Of a DNA stretch of 52,178 nt, positions 19,005 through 29,662 are shown one piece after another. Positions within the stretch are counted from its first letter, which is position 1. Each line of letters begins with the position of its first letter. Under the pieces are notes generated by a model. The model saw nothing but the letters and a program-made list of their open reading frames with translations, did not search any database and had not been told where the DNA came from. Both the position numbers and the translations under genes were made by a program. This DNA comes from Pilasporangium apinafurcum (lineage: Eukaryota > Oomycota > Peronosporomycetes > Pythiales > Pythiaceae): positions 163,006 through 215,183 of the forward strand of contig BCKE01000053.1 in the NCBI GenBank assembly GCA_001600495.1, written 5' to 3'.

Positions 19005-20591
19005 ATGAGCAGAGGGTCTGCTGGAGGAGTGAATGCACCGCTGACGGCTGGTTCCCCTCGGCATCATCGCTACGAGGCCGTCGCTACTACTAGCACCACT
19101 GCAACGATGGCATCGAAGACCATTCCTTCCTCCCATAATCCATTTCTCTATCGCTCGCCGATGGACACGTATGAGAAAATCAAGATCGTCTTTATGTGTC
19201 TCTTGGGCATCCCGCTACTCCGTGTGGTAGTGATTCTCATTCTAGGATTGCTGCTTGTGCTGATCGCAAATATTGCTTTGCTCGGTTACCGTCCTGATAG
19301 AGGATCAATCCGACAGTCGCTGCCAAAATGGCGGAAAATATTCCTGACCCCTGTGCCATTTCTGATTCGAGCCATTTTATTTGTACTGGGATACTACTGG
19401 ATCTCGGTAAAAACACCGAAAAGTGGAGTGAAGTGGAAACATTTACCACGTATTATCGTGAGTAACCATATCTCGTTTGTCGATGGACCGTTCTTTTTCG
19501 CCTATTTGAGTCCAAGTATCGCCATGAAAGCCGAGCTCGCGGATATTCCATTGATTGGGAAAGTGATTTTGGCGACGCAACCGATTCTGATCGATCGGAA
19601 AACCTCGGAAGGACGGAAACACGCGATGGAAGAAATCGCGAACCACATCGCGTCACCAAACCTGCCGCCACTGCTCATCTTTCCCGAGGGTACGACTTCA
19701 GATCAGGACTATTTGACCAAATTCAAAGTTGGGTCGTTCACGTCCGGTTTGCCATGTCAGCCTGTGGCGATTCGCTACCCGTTCAACCATTTCGATGTGA
19801 GTTGGACCGTAAATGTCTCGGCCCTGTATCTCTTTCTCAGAATGCTTTGCCAAGTGTACAACAATATGGAAGTTGAGTTTTTGCCGCCGTATTTCCCCAG
19901 TGAAGAGGAAAAGCAGCACCCGGAGCTTTACGCAGAAGGCGTTCGTCAGCAAATGGCCGCAAAACTCGGCGTTATCTGCACAAACCACGCGTTTGAAGAT
20001 GTAGCGCTGCTCTTACAGGTTGGTGAATACGCACAACAACATGTTGTACCACTCACCGATATGAGTGAAGTGATGAGTTTGACGGCACTGCGTGGCGCCA
20101 ACGCGGAAAGTCTGGTAAAATATTTTGTCAAGCATGACGTGGACAAGAACGGTCGGATCTCGAAGGAGGAACTTACATGTCTCTTTCCTTTGGATGACCC
20201 GAAATTGATAACACAGCTCTTTGAGCTTGTGGATACTGATGGAAACGGAGAGATCGATTTTCGAGAGCTGTGTATGGGGCTGCGTGTGCTAAATCCGAAG
20301 TATAATCACACCGAAGACTTGTCCAAATTTGCGTTTCGCTTGTATGATTTAGACAACAACGGTGTGATTGATGCTGAGGAAGTGAAGCATTTGCTTGAGT
20401 TTTGCCATTCCTTCTATGGCGCTGGCGCAACTGGCGAGGAACCACATCATTTGGCGGAAGAGGTGAAGCGTAGCAGCGTAGATGGTCAGATTACGTACGA
20501 AGTATTTCAGCAACTCATCAGTAATCATCCAGAGATGCTGACCCATGCACGCGAGAAATTAGAGATTTTGCGTGGTTCGCTTCGGGAATGA
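19005..20591 (+). CDS. LPCAT-like lysophospholipid acyltransferase with EF-hands
   Basis: A 528-residue single-exon protein. After a polar N-terminus there are two hydrophobic segments (near 75-95 and 120-140). Acyltransferase motifs follow: NHISFVDG (catalytic NHx4D), IDRK, LIFPEGTTS (acceptor-binding FPEGT) and PVAIRYPF. The C-terminal third carries three EF-hand loops: DVDKNGRISKEE, DTDGNGEIDFRE and DLDNNGVIDAEE. This is the layout of animal LPCAT1/2-type enzymes, which re-acylate lysophosphatidylcholine in ER or lipid-droplet membranes, with calcium control through the EF-hands. No C-terminal KKXX or KDEL signal is seen. Confidence 0.92.
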   Translation: MSRGSAGGVNAPLTAGSPRHHRYEAVATTSTTATMASKTIPSSHNPFLYRSPMDTYEKIKIVFMCLLGIPLLRVVVILILGLLLVLIANIALLGYRPDRGSIRQSLPKWRKIFLTPVPFLIRAILFVLGYYWISVKTPKSGVKWKHLPRIIVSNHISFVDGPFFFAYLSPSIAMKAELADIPLIGKVILATQPILIDRKTSEGRKHAMEEIANHIASPNLPPLLIFPEGTTSDQDYLTKFKVGSFTSGLPCQPVAIRYPFNHFDVSWTVNVSALYLFLRMLCQVYNNMEVEFLPPYFPSEEEKQHPELYAEGVRQQMAAKLGVICTNHAFEDVALLLQVGEYAQQHVVPLTDMSEVMSLTALRGANAESLVKYFVKHDVDKNGRISKEELTCLFPLDDPKLITQLFELVDTDGNGEIDFRELCMGLRVLNPKYNHTEDLSKFAFRLYDLDNNGVIDAEEVKHLLEFCHSFYGAGATGEEPHHLAEEVKRSSVDGQITYEVFQQLISNHPEMLTHAREKLEILRGSLRE

Positions 20592-21472
20592 TCAGATTGT
20601 CTATTGAAGCTAGAAGAACGTTTGAAGTGAGATAATATCGTGCAAAATCATGTGTTTGAGATTGCGGCTATGTCGTTATAGCACAAAGTCTTGCTCTCTG
20701 TTAGGGCACTTGTTGCATCAAAAGATCAATTTGATCGAAACGTTCAGCTGTTGATTCTCTGAAGTTTATGGACACATTTGTAAAGTTCTCGGTAGGATGT
20801 ATTTCCTATTTTGGAGCAATCTTCTTTTTTAGATGACAGAAGATTTCAAGTTCATGACAGTATTCAAAGTAAAGAAAACAAAGTGGAAGAGAAGCAAAGA
20901 AATCGAGAAAGATACCTTTGAAAATGGTGATGGAATCGCACATAATAGTGCCTTGAGTCGATAATTCGAATGTCGTACGTTCTCGCACTGTATCGCGTGT
21001 CCAATTCTCCCAATCAGAATTTCAAATCCGACTGTCCGCCTTCGTTGAGGGCATGTCGTCTATGCACGAGTCCTGCGATTTGGACCATTTACATGCATGA
21101 AACCCTAACAAGTGCGACTGGGATTCTATGGAAGAAATGATCCGTTATTTCCTGTTGGACGCAGTTGGAAGAGAAAAATGGAGAAGAACGCTACATAAGC
21201 AAATAGATTCGCTCGTGCGTGCATATTTCTTTGTGGTCTATAGACTTTACGCGGTAAAACAAGCAATATTCCGACTTGTTCGAATTGTCGCTGTCAGATC
21301 CAAGAAAATGCAGATATGGGTACAGCTTCTGATTTTTGGGTAATTTTCAATTCATATTTTCGGTCTTGCTTCATTCTTTGTCGGATCTTTTCTCAAAAAA
21401 AATCTGAACTGAACACAAGCACATTAGAAAAAAGCTGAACGAAGAGAAGGTGAAGATCTAAACACTGATACG
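20592..21472. other. intergenic, nothing recognised
   Basis: About 880 bp between the acyltransferase and the first glutamine-synthetase-like gene. A 71-codon frame at 21128-21343 is open but shows no recognisable domain. The final 100 bp precede the next start. Confidence 0.4.
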
Positions 21473-22792
21473 ATGCCGTCGCATGTTGCAGCACTCTGGG
21501 CTGACAACGCCAATCTCGTGCGATGTCGTGTCGTTCCACATGCACAGTTCTCTCAGCCCGAATTTCATGTGCAGCTAACCAACGCCATTCAGAGCATGCC
21601 GTCAATGTATGATACTCCATTCGAGAGTGCAGTCGGCAAAGTCTCCATGCGTCCAAACAACGCTAAATTATATAATGTCCACGCATGGATAGACGACACA
21701 GCCGTCTGGTTTGGTGATATGCAGAAAAATAACGAAGACTGGTCGCATTGTCCTCGGACATTTCTCCGTCGGCAAGAAGAAAAACTTCGTTCGGAATACA
21801 AAATCCAACCTACAGTCGGCTTTGAACTTGAATTCCAACTACTTGAGCGGAATGTACATGGAGATTACGTACCGGTAGATAGCACATTGTATTGTGAAGC
21901 AAGAGCATTCCACAGCACCAGCAAGGCGTGGCAAGTGGTGAAAAAGATTGTTGAATGTTTGCAGAAAGATCTTGGGATCAACGTAAACCAATATCATCCC
22001 GAATCAGCGAGTGGGCAGTTTGAGATTAGCATTGGCCCGTTTTGTACGAATGGCGATCACGTGACCAGCCTAGTTGAGGCGATCGATCTCCTTGTCCTGA
22101 CGAGACAGTGTATCTATGGAATTGCCGCCAATTTTGGTCTTCACGCCACATTTATCCCTAAATTCCGTGCTAATGAAGCAGGTAATGCCGCTCATATACA
22201 TATTGGTTTATTGGATCTCACTGATCCAAAGAAAAGTAATTTGTTTACCAGCCAATTGACCAAAGCTGAAGCGTTTGTCGCGGGGGTATTGCAAGAGTTA
22301 CCAGCAATGGTGCTATTGCTCGCACCGTCAATCAATTCCTATGACCGGCTTCGACCAAAATGTTGGGCAGGTGCTTTCCATTGTTATGGTTACGAGAACC
22401 GCGAAGCACCGATCCGACTCATTAGCTCGAAGACTAACGACTTAACTCAAGTCGAACGTTTTGAAGTCAAGACACTCGACGCAACCGCTAATCCTTATGC
22501 AGCACTAGCAGCACTACTAGCTGCTGGAATGCAAGGACTAAAACATGACAGCAAACTTCCGCCTGCATGTAATCAGGATCCAATGACGCTGCCTGAAGAT
22601 CAAACGCCGAATTTGCTACCTCAATCGCTTAGTGAAGCAATTGAAGCGTTTCGTGGTCGAGCGACAGTGTGGGAAGAAATCCTGTCGAATTCCTACTTCA
22701 AGATACTAGTTGAATTACGAGAAGAAGAAAATCGATATTATGGTGGATTAGTGCAAGCGGAAGCCATTCATCAGTTGATTATGAGATACTAA
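21473..22792 (+). CDS. type I glutamine-synthetase-like protein (copy 1)
   Basis: A 439-residue, single-exon protein. An N-terminal beta-grasp-like part (ALWADNANLVRCRVVP) is followed by the catalytic barrel: GFELEFQLL (metal-binding ExE), SASGQFEISIGP, AAHIHIGL, NSYDRLRPKCWAG, ENREAPIRL and DATANPYAALAALLAAG. These are hallmarks of the GS-I/FluG/lengsin/gamma-glutamyl-polyamine synthetase superfamily. Length is near the family norm of about 450. The substrate need not be ammonia; similar eukaryotic proteins may use polyamines or have lost activity. It forms a tandem pair with 23532-25004. Confidence 0.9.
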   Translation: MPSHVAALWADNANLVRCRVVPHAQFSQPEFHVQLTNAIQSMPSMYDTPFESAVGKVSMRPNNAKLYNVHAWIDDTAVWFGDMQKNNEDWSHCPRTFLRRQEEKLRSEYKIQPTVGFELEFQLLERNVHGDYVPVDSTLYCEARAFHSTSKAWQVVKKIVECLQKDLGINVNQYHPESASGQFEISIGPFCTNGDHVTSLVEAIDLLVLTRQCIYGIAANFGLHATFIPKFRANEAGNAAHIHIGLLDLTDPKKSNLFTSQLTKAEAFVAGVLQELPAMVLLLAPSINSYDRLRPKCWAGAFHCYGYENREAPIRLISSKTNDLTQVERFEVKTLDATANPYAALAALLAAGMQGLKHDSKLPPACNQDPMTLPEDQTPNLLPQSLSEAIEAFRGRATVWEEILSNSYFKILVELREEENRYYGGLVQAEAIHQLIMRY

Positions 22793-23531
22793 AAAGTGGA
22801 GAAAAAGCAGACTTGATAAGAAAAAGAAACTCAGATTGGAAAGAGTATTTGGTGTTATAGCAAGTCGTGGATGAGCATGATTGGGTGGTGTAAACAAATT
22901 CGTATGGTTTTAATTGAATATGACTTTGACGACATCTTGCGTGGCATCCAGTCTAGTCAAGCATATGTAACCTAGGCTTGGCTACACTACATTATAGATG
23001 AACCCTAATGATTACCATCAACGCAAAACCACAATTTTGCGAGCCATTAATTATTATAGTTTGAGGAGCTTTAGGCTAAATGTGAACAGTTGCGAATCCG
23101 AAGTGATGCGAAGATCTTCATGAGTTTTCCTTCGCATCTTTCTGATTGTTCAGAGGAGCCAAGCAGTTTGAACCTATCATCAATGTCACTTCCAGCCAAT
23201 TGACATCGACACCGATGTCGTTTCCAAAAACAGATGTTACTGAACTGCTGTTAGTCCACTTGTGACCCCCAACCTGTGTAGCCATCGCTAACCTATATCC
23301 AATATCGTAATCATGCTACGGATATTTAACTTGCAATGACCAAGTATCACAGATATGCATGCAAAAGGCGCAATCCCAAACGGCTTTCTATCATATCGTA
23401 AATGTCCAAAGGTATTATCTCCCGCCAGTCTTCTCAAATACAAAATCCAAGAACAATGGCTTTCCTCACAATCATTTCGAAATTTGCTACCAAGTAACGA
23501 AGTTCAATCAACTCGCGAACAACCACCAACC
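22793..23531. other. spacer between tandem GS-like genes
   Basis: About 740 bp. The part from 23355 is in frame with the downstream gene and could encode an N-terminal extension of it (59 codons from ATG 23355), possibly a targeting peptide. The rest shows nothing recognisable. Confidence 0.4.
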
Positions 23532-25004
23532 ATGAGGCCATCTCCGTCACCCGCCAATAATAACAAATTTAACTACACCGTCATCGAAGAACAAGAACAT
23601 CAAGCAAACTCTGCATCAAAAGCAGTTACCTCTCCTCGTGCGCATATAATGGTGATGTGGGTTGACAACGCCAGTCTTGTACGCTGTCGCGTCGTACCAC
23701 GCCGTCGATTCCAAGAGCATAACTTCCATGTGCCCATTGTACCCGCTGTGCAGAGTTTGCCGATGATGTATGACGTGGCAGTAGAGAAACCAGTGGGGGA
23801 AGTATGGATGGTTCCAACAAAAGACACGGAACTTTTCGATATTAGTACCTGGATGGACGACACGAGCGTCTGGTTTGCTGATATGGCCAAGCCGTCAACA
23901 CAAGGCAAAAATAACCCAGGCCAAGACCATGATTGGGCATATTGTCCCCGTTCTTTTCTACGTCGACAAGAGCAATTGCTACTAGAGAAACACCGAATTC
24001 GCGCGACATTGGGCTTTGAGCTTGAATTTCAACTGCTTATTCCACATGGTCATGCTCCTAACGGCAAATTGCCATCGCCAGTGGACACCACATTATACTG
24101 TGAAGCACGTGCGTTCCATGGAAACAACGGTTTTAAATCCCCCTGGAAAGTCGTCAAGCGGATTGTCGAGTGTTTGGAGGCTGAACTCCATATCCCCGTT
24201 AACCAGTACCACCCAGAAGCTGCAAGCGGCCAATTCGAGATCAGCATCGGTCCGTTCGGTATTGACAATGAAATGACAGTCTGTGAGGGCGTAGATCGGC
24301 TTGTTCTAGCCAGACAATGTGTCTATGGAATCGCGGCGAAGTATGGTTTCCAAGCGACATTCCTCCCAAAATTGAGCCAATACGAAGCGGGGAGCGCCGC
24401 TCATACACACCTCGGTCTGGTGGAATTGAACAGCGAAAAACCGTCCAACTTGTTTGCAAGCAAGACAAAGAAAGCAGAGGCGTTTGTCGCAGGAATACTC
24501 GAGGAACTACCACCAATGGCAATGCTCTTGGCACCATCGGTCAATTCTTATGACCGACTTCAGCCGAGTTGTTGGGCTGGTGCTTTTCAATGCTATGGTT
24601 ACGAAAATAAAGAAGCGCCGATTCGGCTGATTTGTGCGGATGAGGAGAACGACTTTGCTACTGTCCAACGGCTAGAGGTCAAAACAGTAGACGCGACGGC
24701 GAATCCTTACGTGGCAGTAGGTGCACTCCTTGCTGCTGGTATGCTAGGATTGGACCGACAAAGTGAATTACCTCCAGCATGTAATGACAATCCTGCTTCA
24801 TTGTCTGAAGAAAAGCGACCTCCACGTCTACCTAGTTCACTTACTGAAGCCATTCAAGCGCTTCGTGAGCACTCGAGTACGTGGGAAGCGATTCTGTCGC
24901 CTTCATACTTTGACTTGCTGGTCAGGCTTCGCGAACAAGAGAACAAATATTACGGCGAGCTGAATGTAGACGAGAGATTGCGTCAGTTACTAAAGCGGTT
25001 TTGA
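23532..25004 (+). CDS. type I glutamine-synthetase-like protein (copy 2)
   Basis: 490 residues from the ATG at 23532 (MRPSPSPANNN), or 549 if the upstream in-frame ATG at 23355 is used. A 50-residue Asn/Ser-rich leader precedes the beta-grasp part (VMWVDNASLVRCRVVP). Catalytic motifs match copy 1: GFELEFQLL, EAASGQFEISIGP, AAHTHLGL, NSYDRLQPSCWAG, ENKEAPIRL, DATANPYVAVGALLAAG. One difference is HTH in place of HIH, which keeps both His. Protein similarity to copy 1 is high along the whole length, so a tandem duplication followed by divergence is likely. Confidence 0.9.
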   Translation: MRPSPSPANNNKFNYTVIEEQEHQANSASKAVTSPRAHIMVMWVDNASLVRCRVVPRRRFQEHNFHVPIVPAVQSLPMMYDVAVEKPVGEVWMVPTKDTELFDISTWMDDTSVWFADMAKPSTQGKNNPGQDHDWAYCPRSFLRRQEQLLLEKHRIRATLGFELEFQLLIPHGHAPNGKLPSPVDTTLYCEARAFHGNNGFKSPWKVVKRIVECLEAELHIPVNQYHPEAASGQFEISIGPFGIDNEMTVCEGVDRLVLARQCVYGIAAKYGFQATFLPKLSQYEAGSAAHTHLGLVELNSEKPSNLFASKTKKAEAFVAGILEELPPMAMLLAPSVNSYDRLQPSCWAGAFQCYGYENKEAPIRLICADEENDFATVQRLEVKTVDATANPYVAVGALLAAGMLGLDRQSELPPACNDNPASLSEEKRPPRLPSSLTEAIQALREHSSTWEAILSPSYFDLLVRLREQENKYYGELNVDERLRQLLKRF

Positions 25005-26069
25005 ACATAGACGCACAGAGAAAACAACAAGATGAAGGCAGCTGAAAGTGATGGAACTCGAATGAACGACAAGATGTAGGAAGCCGAATACGATGGGATT
25101 CGATTGATTCACATTCAAGAGAGGAAGTTTGGCCTCAAGTGATCAGCCAGCCCTTGTCAAGATGTATGCTTTGTTTTATTTTTGGATTTGCTTCATTATC
25201 CACATAAGCAGTTGGCAGCGATCAGAAATGTATTGGTGACAAGAACAAAAGCCAAAAATGGGATGCATATATCTGTGTTCTCTTTGTTTTTCCTTGTGAA
25301 CTATCATCCACGCTTTCTCCCAAGTACACGAGCCAAAAACCGTCGCGTTTTATTTCGCTAGAACAGACACAAACACAACGGCTCGAAACACGAACCCCCT
25401 GCGCATAAGCATAGTACTCAAATCTCTTATGCAATGGTTTCCTGATCTCGAGTATAAAAGAGTAGCCATGTACTATTATTGGGACGACTGTTTAACAAAG
25501 AACGCAGTGTCTGTTTTCCCCACCGGGCAATCTGAGACAATGTGTGTTTGCAGTTAGTTACGGACACTCGACTCTCTCTCTTCCTGTTGTTACGTTCTCG
25601 AAATTCACCACGGAAGAATGAGAGAAGATTGGATGGAAACGGAGACGTGCTGATAGGATTCTTCTAACTTCAAATCCTTCCAATCATCGGGGTGACAGGC
25701 GATGCGCAATGAAATAATTTGAATTCTTGGTTGTGTACAATTTGATGAATTGATCCATCTGTTCTATGGTATGGTGATGTTGAAGTTGCATTTAAAAAAA
25801 GTATCCAATTTATCATGATGCAGCATTTGCATAGAAATTGGCAGGCGCGAGTTCTTCAGCTCATCCAATTGGGTTGCGCTCATAATTGTTTCTCTCTCTC
25901 TTTCAAACGAGTGACGTCAATGAATGCTGCATGGCTGCAACCGCACGCAACTTTACGGAAGAATTTGAGGCACAGCAAAACATGTTTATTGTCACCGGAC
26001 AAGTCGTAATCAATTCGACTTTATGTCGCAATGTGTTGAACTCATCATCACGAGGCTGAATCGAGATAA
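25005..26069. other. intergenic, nothing recognised
   Basis: About 1.07 kb with no gene that can be supported. Short open frames show no protein-like pattern. It contains no evident tandem or inverted repeat. Confidence 0.4.
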
Positions 26070-26408
26070 AGCAGCCCCTACCCTGTCGAGTCTCTAGAAA
26101 CGGTAGCTAGATTTCTCATGGCATGCTCCGGCTCTGATGCTCTATGGAACGATTACAAAACGCGGAAAACATGCGATGTTACCGTCCTTTCATTAAAAAA
26201 TGATGCTTTTTGATCAACTTGGTTTTTTGCGGTGGATCACCCACAATTTCAGTGGGGTAACTGGCGAAATACTAGCACTGAACCGAATGCTTTAGCGTTT
26301 TTTTTAGATAGTTTCCCGATACACTTTCGACCAGAATGGTCGGTTCCTCAGGACATGTCTATTGCTATCGCTAATGTAGGTTCAATATCGGAAGTGCACA
26401 CAGATTAG
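26070..26408 (+). pseudogene. degraded coding fragment of unknown family
   Basis: One frame runs from 26070 to the TAG at 26406-26408 with a single internal TGA at 26211-26213. Both sides of the stop look like protein: LETVARFLMACSGSDALW before it, WFFAVDHPQFQWGNWRN and then FPIHFRPEW after it, rich in Trp and aromatic residues in a way random frames are not. The first part recalls an F-box-type helix, but this is too weak to name. Probably a relic, or two exons with a short intron over the stop. Confidence 0.35.
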
Positions 26409-26857
26409 ATCACAGTGAACGCTATGGATTCCTTTGTTTACTTGATTTAAGAAAAGATTCAAGGGCAGAGTCGTTGGAACAGGTTCAAGTTCTTGAAGTG
26501 TAGGGCTACCGCTATTATTCTACAGTCCATCCGCTCATGAAACTATCCGTGACAAACAAAAAGAAAAGAAACGAAAAAGAAGAATCGAGAGAAAATGCGG
26601 TTTGACGTACTTAAAATAGCTGCATCAGGTCACCTCGTACTAGCAGACAGTAGTAATATATGGCATGCGGGTACTACAATTTACTATTGAGGATCCGTCA
26701 TCTAGTGCTAGTCTGGATGTCTTGCTGGATCTCCTGATGGTTTTATTTGTCACAATCCAATTCACTCTCTTGAGAGTCTCTCCTTCCCATCTCGATCGAG
26801 GAAATACCGACAACGATGGTGTCCCAGCCATTGCAAACCGATGCGATCTTCTCTATC

Positions 26858-27857
26858 ATGCCCACTAACCCCAAGCAAAAACTCTCTCCAGAGCACAAAG
26901 GTAGGGCGAACAGCTGATCATTCATTACTTCCAACGTTGATAGTTGTTTAACTAATGATCTCTTCGTGGTTGTTTACAGTGATCACACTCGGCGCAAGCG
27001 GTGTTGGTAAAACTCGACTCATTCGTCGTATGGCAACGGGTGTGGACTGCCACGACATTTCGTCTAGTGACTTTGGCGGTGATTTCTTAATCAAAATGGC
27101 CCAGATAGACCAGCGCGTTGTGAAGCTTCAGCTCTGGGATACCGCGGGTCAGGAACGATTTGGTGTGTCGATGCTGCCGCGTTCCTATTTCAGATATGCG
27201 CAGGGCGCATTTCTCGTCTATGACGTCATGAATCGTCGCAGCTTTCAAGAGATGCTGACATGGATTACGCTTCTTCATAGCTACCATAATAACAGCAACT
27301 TTACGGTGGTTCTCATTGCGCACAAATGTGATGTAGCACCCCATGAGCGCCAAGTCTCCACCCAAGAAGGTCAAAGACTGGCCAAATACCTCCATGCTGA
27401 CTACTTTGAATGCTCATCGCGGGAGGCTACCAATGTCGAGACATGCTTTGAAACAATTGCCAAAAATATCACAACTATTGAATCCAACTGGTCTGTGGAC
27501 CTTAATCAAATTGCCAGCGCAATCAAGGAGCCTTGTCAATTCAGTAGCCCAGTAACACAACTAGCCGAGACTCCGAAGAAAACTCCAATGGCTGTGGTGA
27601 CACCAGCTCTGACCGTGCAGGTGCCTCTACCATCTCTGAGCTCCAATATTTCCAAGCACCATGTTACCAGTCCGACAGTTTATGCACTATATCAAGATTC
27701 CTCATCTTCCTGGTCCACACTCTTCAGCATTCACAGCATCAGACGCATGATGCTGGTTGGCACGTTCACGGTGTTGATGGCGTCACCATTATATCTACAG
27801 TGCACAGTGGATCATGCCTTGGCTTCCGGAGTTGACTTCGGAATGATAGAAGCATAG
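26858..27857 (+). CDS. atypical Rab-like small GTPase, two exons
   Basis: Exon 26858-26900 joins 26980-27857 across a 79-bp GT-AG intron, giving 306 residues. G-box motifs: GASGVGKT (P-loop), WDTAGQERFG (G3, with the switch II Gln), AHKCD in place of NKxD (G4, Asn to His) and ECSSR for G5. In switch I the conserved Thr before GxDF is not present (SSDFGGDF). The C-terminus has no prenylation Cys pair; instead a 100-residue extension ends with a hydrophobic stretch (MMLVGTFTVLMASPLYL). It may be anchored by that segment. The changed G2 and G4 boxes suggest altered nucleotide handling (inference). Confidence 0.85.
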
Positions 27858-28010
27858 GTGACGCTCCATTTCCCACTTGTCTTTTTGCGCCATAGTTTGT
27901 ATTTTTTGGCTGAATTTTTCAAACCTTGCAGTGGTTTACTTTGCAGCACTTTGTAGCAGTTTTGTTGGTATTTATCCTAATCCTAAGTCGCATTGGATCA
28001 CTTCTGTTCA

Positions 28011-28184
28011 CCTCAAGGGCCATATGAGATACAAAAGTATCTCAGAGCGGACCTCCTGTTGTTTCATCTGGGTTCGACTCAACTAGCAAAAGCAGACTAG
28101 ACAACTGCTGAGTAGTCATCTCGTCTTATACCTAGACTCGCTGAATCCAGGAGAGTAGGTGCTTATTCTTGAGAAAAATATTTC
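28011..28184 (+). repeat. left terminal inverted repeat
   Basis: Matches the reverse complement of 28603-28781 over about 174 bp with scattered substitutions and a few small indels. It starts near cctcaagggcc and ends at aatatttc. TGAGATAC (28025-28032) and GTATCTCA (28037-28044) form a hairpin with an AAAA loop. Its inner end overlaps the final codons of the nuclease fragment. Confidence 0.85.
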
Positions 28185-28345
28185 TAGTAGCATTGCCATC
28201 TCTATCAAGGACAAGCTTACAGTGACGACACTCAGATTTTTTGGTACTTCATTGCGTGGTTGATTCTCCCACATTGAGAACAAGTCTTTGTTGTATAGTG
28301 TTCCTGACCGTCAACTTTGCGTAGTCGTAAGCAATGCATTAAGCT
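28150..28345 (-). pseudogene. Fanzor2/TnpB-like C-terminal fragment (RuvC-II, zinc ribbon, RuvC-III)
   Basis: On the minus strand the translation reads VDGQEHYTTKTCSQCGRIN, then after a one-base shift at an A6 run (28237-28242) SECRHCKLVLDRDGNATRN. This is the TnpB-type order: catalytic Glu just before the first CxxC, the second CxxC, then the RuvC-III Asp in DRDGNATRNIF. It matches ERYTSISCSRCG and FKCKKC in the gene at 51239-52178. The RuvC-I part and N-terminus are absent, so it is inactive. It ends inside the left inverted repeat. Confidence 0.75.
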
Positions 28346-28602
28346 CTATCTCTCATTTCTCCTACCTCTAGGATATACTTTGGCCTGTTTTTGAAGTGAA
28401 CAGATCCACATCGATAGAAGCAGAAGCTTGCTTCCAATTCTCTGCAATAAGCTCTTTTCAACGCCATTCTTCTTTTCAAGAACGGATGCGATGCGATGAC
28501 AGTGCATACCCAAGGAGATCCAGCTGACGACTAAGTCAAAGCGATTGTCTGGAAGGTGTGGCGCGGTAGTATCGATGCAAAAGAAAGACAAACATCATAG
28601 CT

Positions 28603-28781
28603 GAAATATCTTTCTCAAGAATGAGTACCTACTCTCCTGGATTCAGCGAGTCTAGGTATAAGAGGAGATAACTACTCCGCAGTTGTCTAGTATTAGCTTT
28701 TGCTAGTTGAGTCGAACCCAGATGAAAAAATAGGAGGTTCTCTCTGAGATACTTTTGTATCTCATATGATCCCTGAAGCGA
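28603..28781 (-). repeat. right terminal inverted repeat
   Basis: Inverted partner of 28011-28184. The hairpin GAGATAC/GTATCTC and the B-box-like sequence (as GAGTCGAACC at 28709-28718) are both conserved, while neighbouring positions have diverged. Confidence 0.85.
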
Positions 28782-29662
28782 GGCGATGTATATTCACAGG
28801 TTGGTCTAGAGTATAGCCATCTCTGTAATCTGTTGTCCATGTTCTAATGATTTATTTTGCGGCATCGAACGCAAGCCCAAGTAGATGATTGTGGCTTCTT
28901 GCAAGCACGTTGTTGCGCACATCAAGCCTAAATTGATAAATAGGATCATCGTGAGTCGCTGTTGGCATAGAACATATGCATCGGAAATTGCGCGAACCCG
29001 AACAGCCTCAACATGTTGGTGTACGCTGCCGATAATGGTTTCACCCAACAAGCGCAAAGCGAACAAAAAGTCAGGTAGAGAGGGGCAACATGGCAATAAC
29101 AATAAGTTAATAGCACTATGAACCAAATGAATCTAGAAAACCATACCACTGACAAAAAAAACTTTTTTTCTTTGTGTAAATTATTGGAGCGATTAGCGAA
29201 GCATATCTAAGTGGATGATTGGCCTTCCCCCATGGATATCCGTCTCCTATTCCCTTTTATTCACACGCAAAAAGGGGGTTTGGCCGAATTTTTACTTCGA
29301 GTCTTCCTTCGATTCGACTTCATCCACAAGCACATATATAGACACTGACGAGAAAGAAACGGATATTGTCATACAGGCTCTGTCCGCTCATCCTCAAAAA
29401 CACACTCGCGCGTTGTTCCTCCATTCACCAACTTTTCTCCTTTTCTTCAAACACCACACACGTCGCTATCGCCCTCAACTTCTGAGGCCAACAGCGCCAA
29501 AAAAAATATAAAAAAACTCCCAAATGCTTGGGGGGAGCACTGCGTGCTCTTGTTATTCATGTCTTCATCACACTCTCTTCACTTCTCCATACTTCACGCT
29601 TTTCACATGCTCTTTCATTCATCCTTCCGCGTGGTTTATCAGGCTGTGCTTGTGCGTTGTTT
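28782..29662. other. intergenic; one unassigned frame
   Basis: About 880 bp right of the TIR element. A minus-strand 106-codon frame (28806-29126) is hydrophobic in parts but matches no family I recognise. From 29200 the sequence is C/T-rich. No gene can be supported. Confidence 0.35.

Larger units (their letters stand above)
28011..28781. mobile_element. TIR-bounded element enclosing a Fanzor2/TnpB-type fragment
   Basis: About 770 bp flanked by near-identical inverted repeats of about 174 bp (28011-28184 and 28603-28781). The interior encodes, on the minus strand, the last part of a TnpB/Fanzor2-like nuclease. The repeats contain a perfect 8-bp hairpin and a B-box-like GGTTCGACTC. No target-site duplication was confirmed. 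The size and lack of a complete gene indicate a non-autonomous copy. Confidence 0.75.

Noticed and set aside
28070-28081. B-box-like sequence as a tRNA gene
   Set aside because: No acceptor stem, D-arm or anticodon arm can be built around it.
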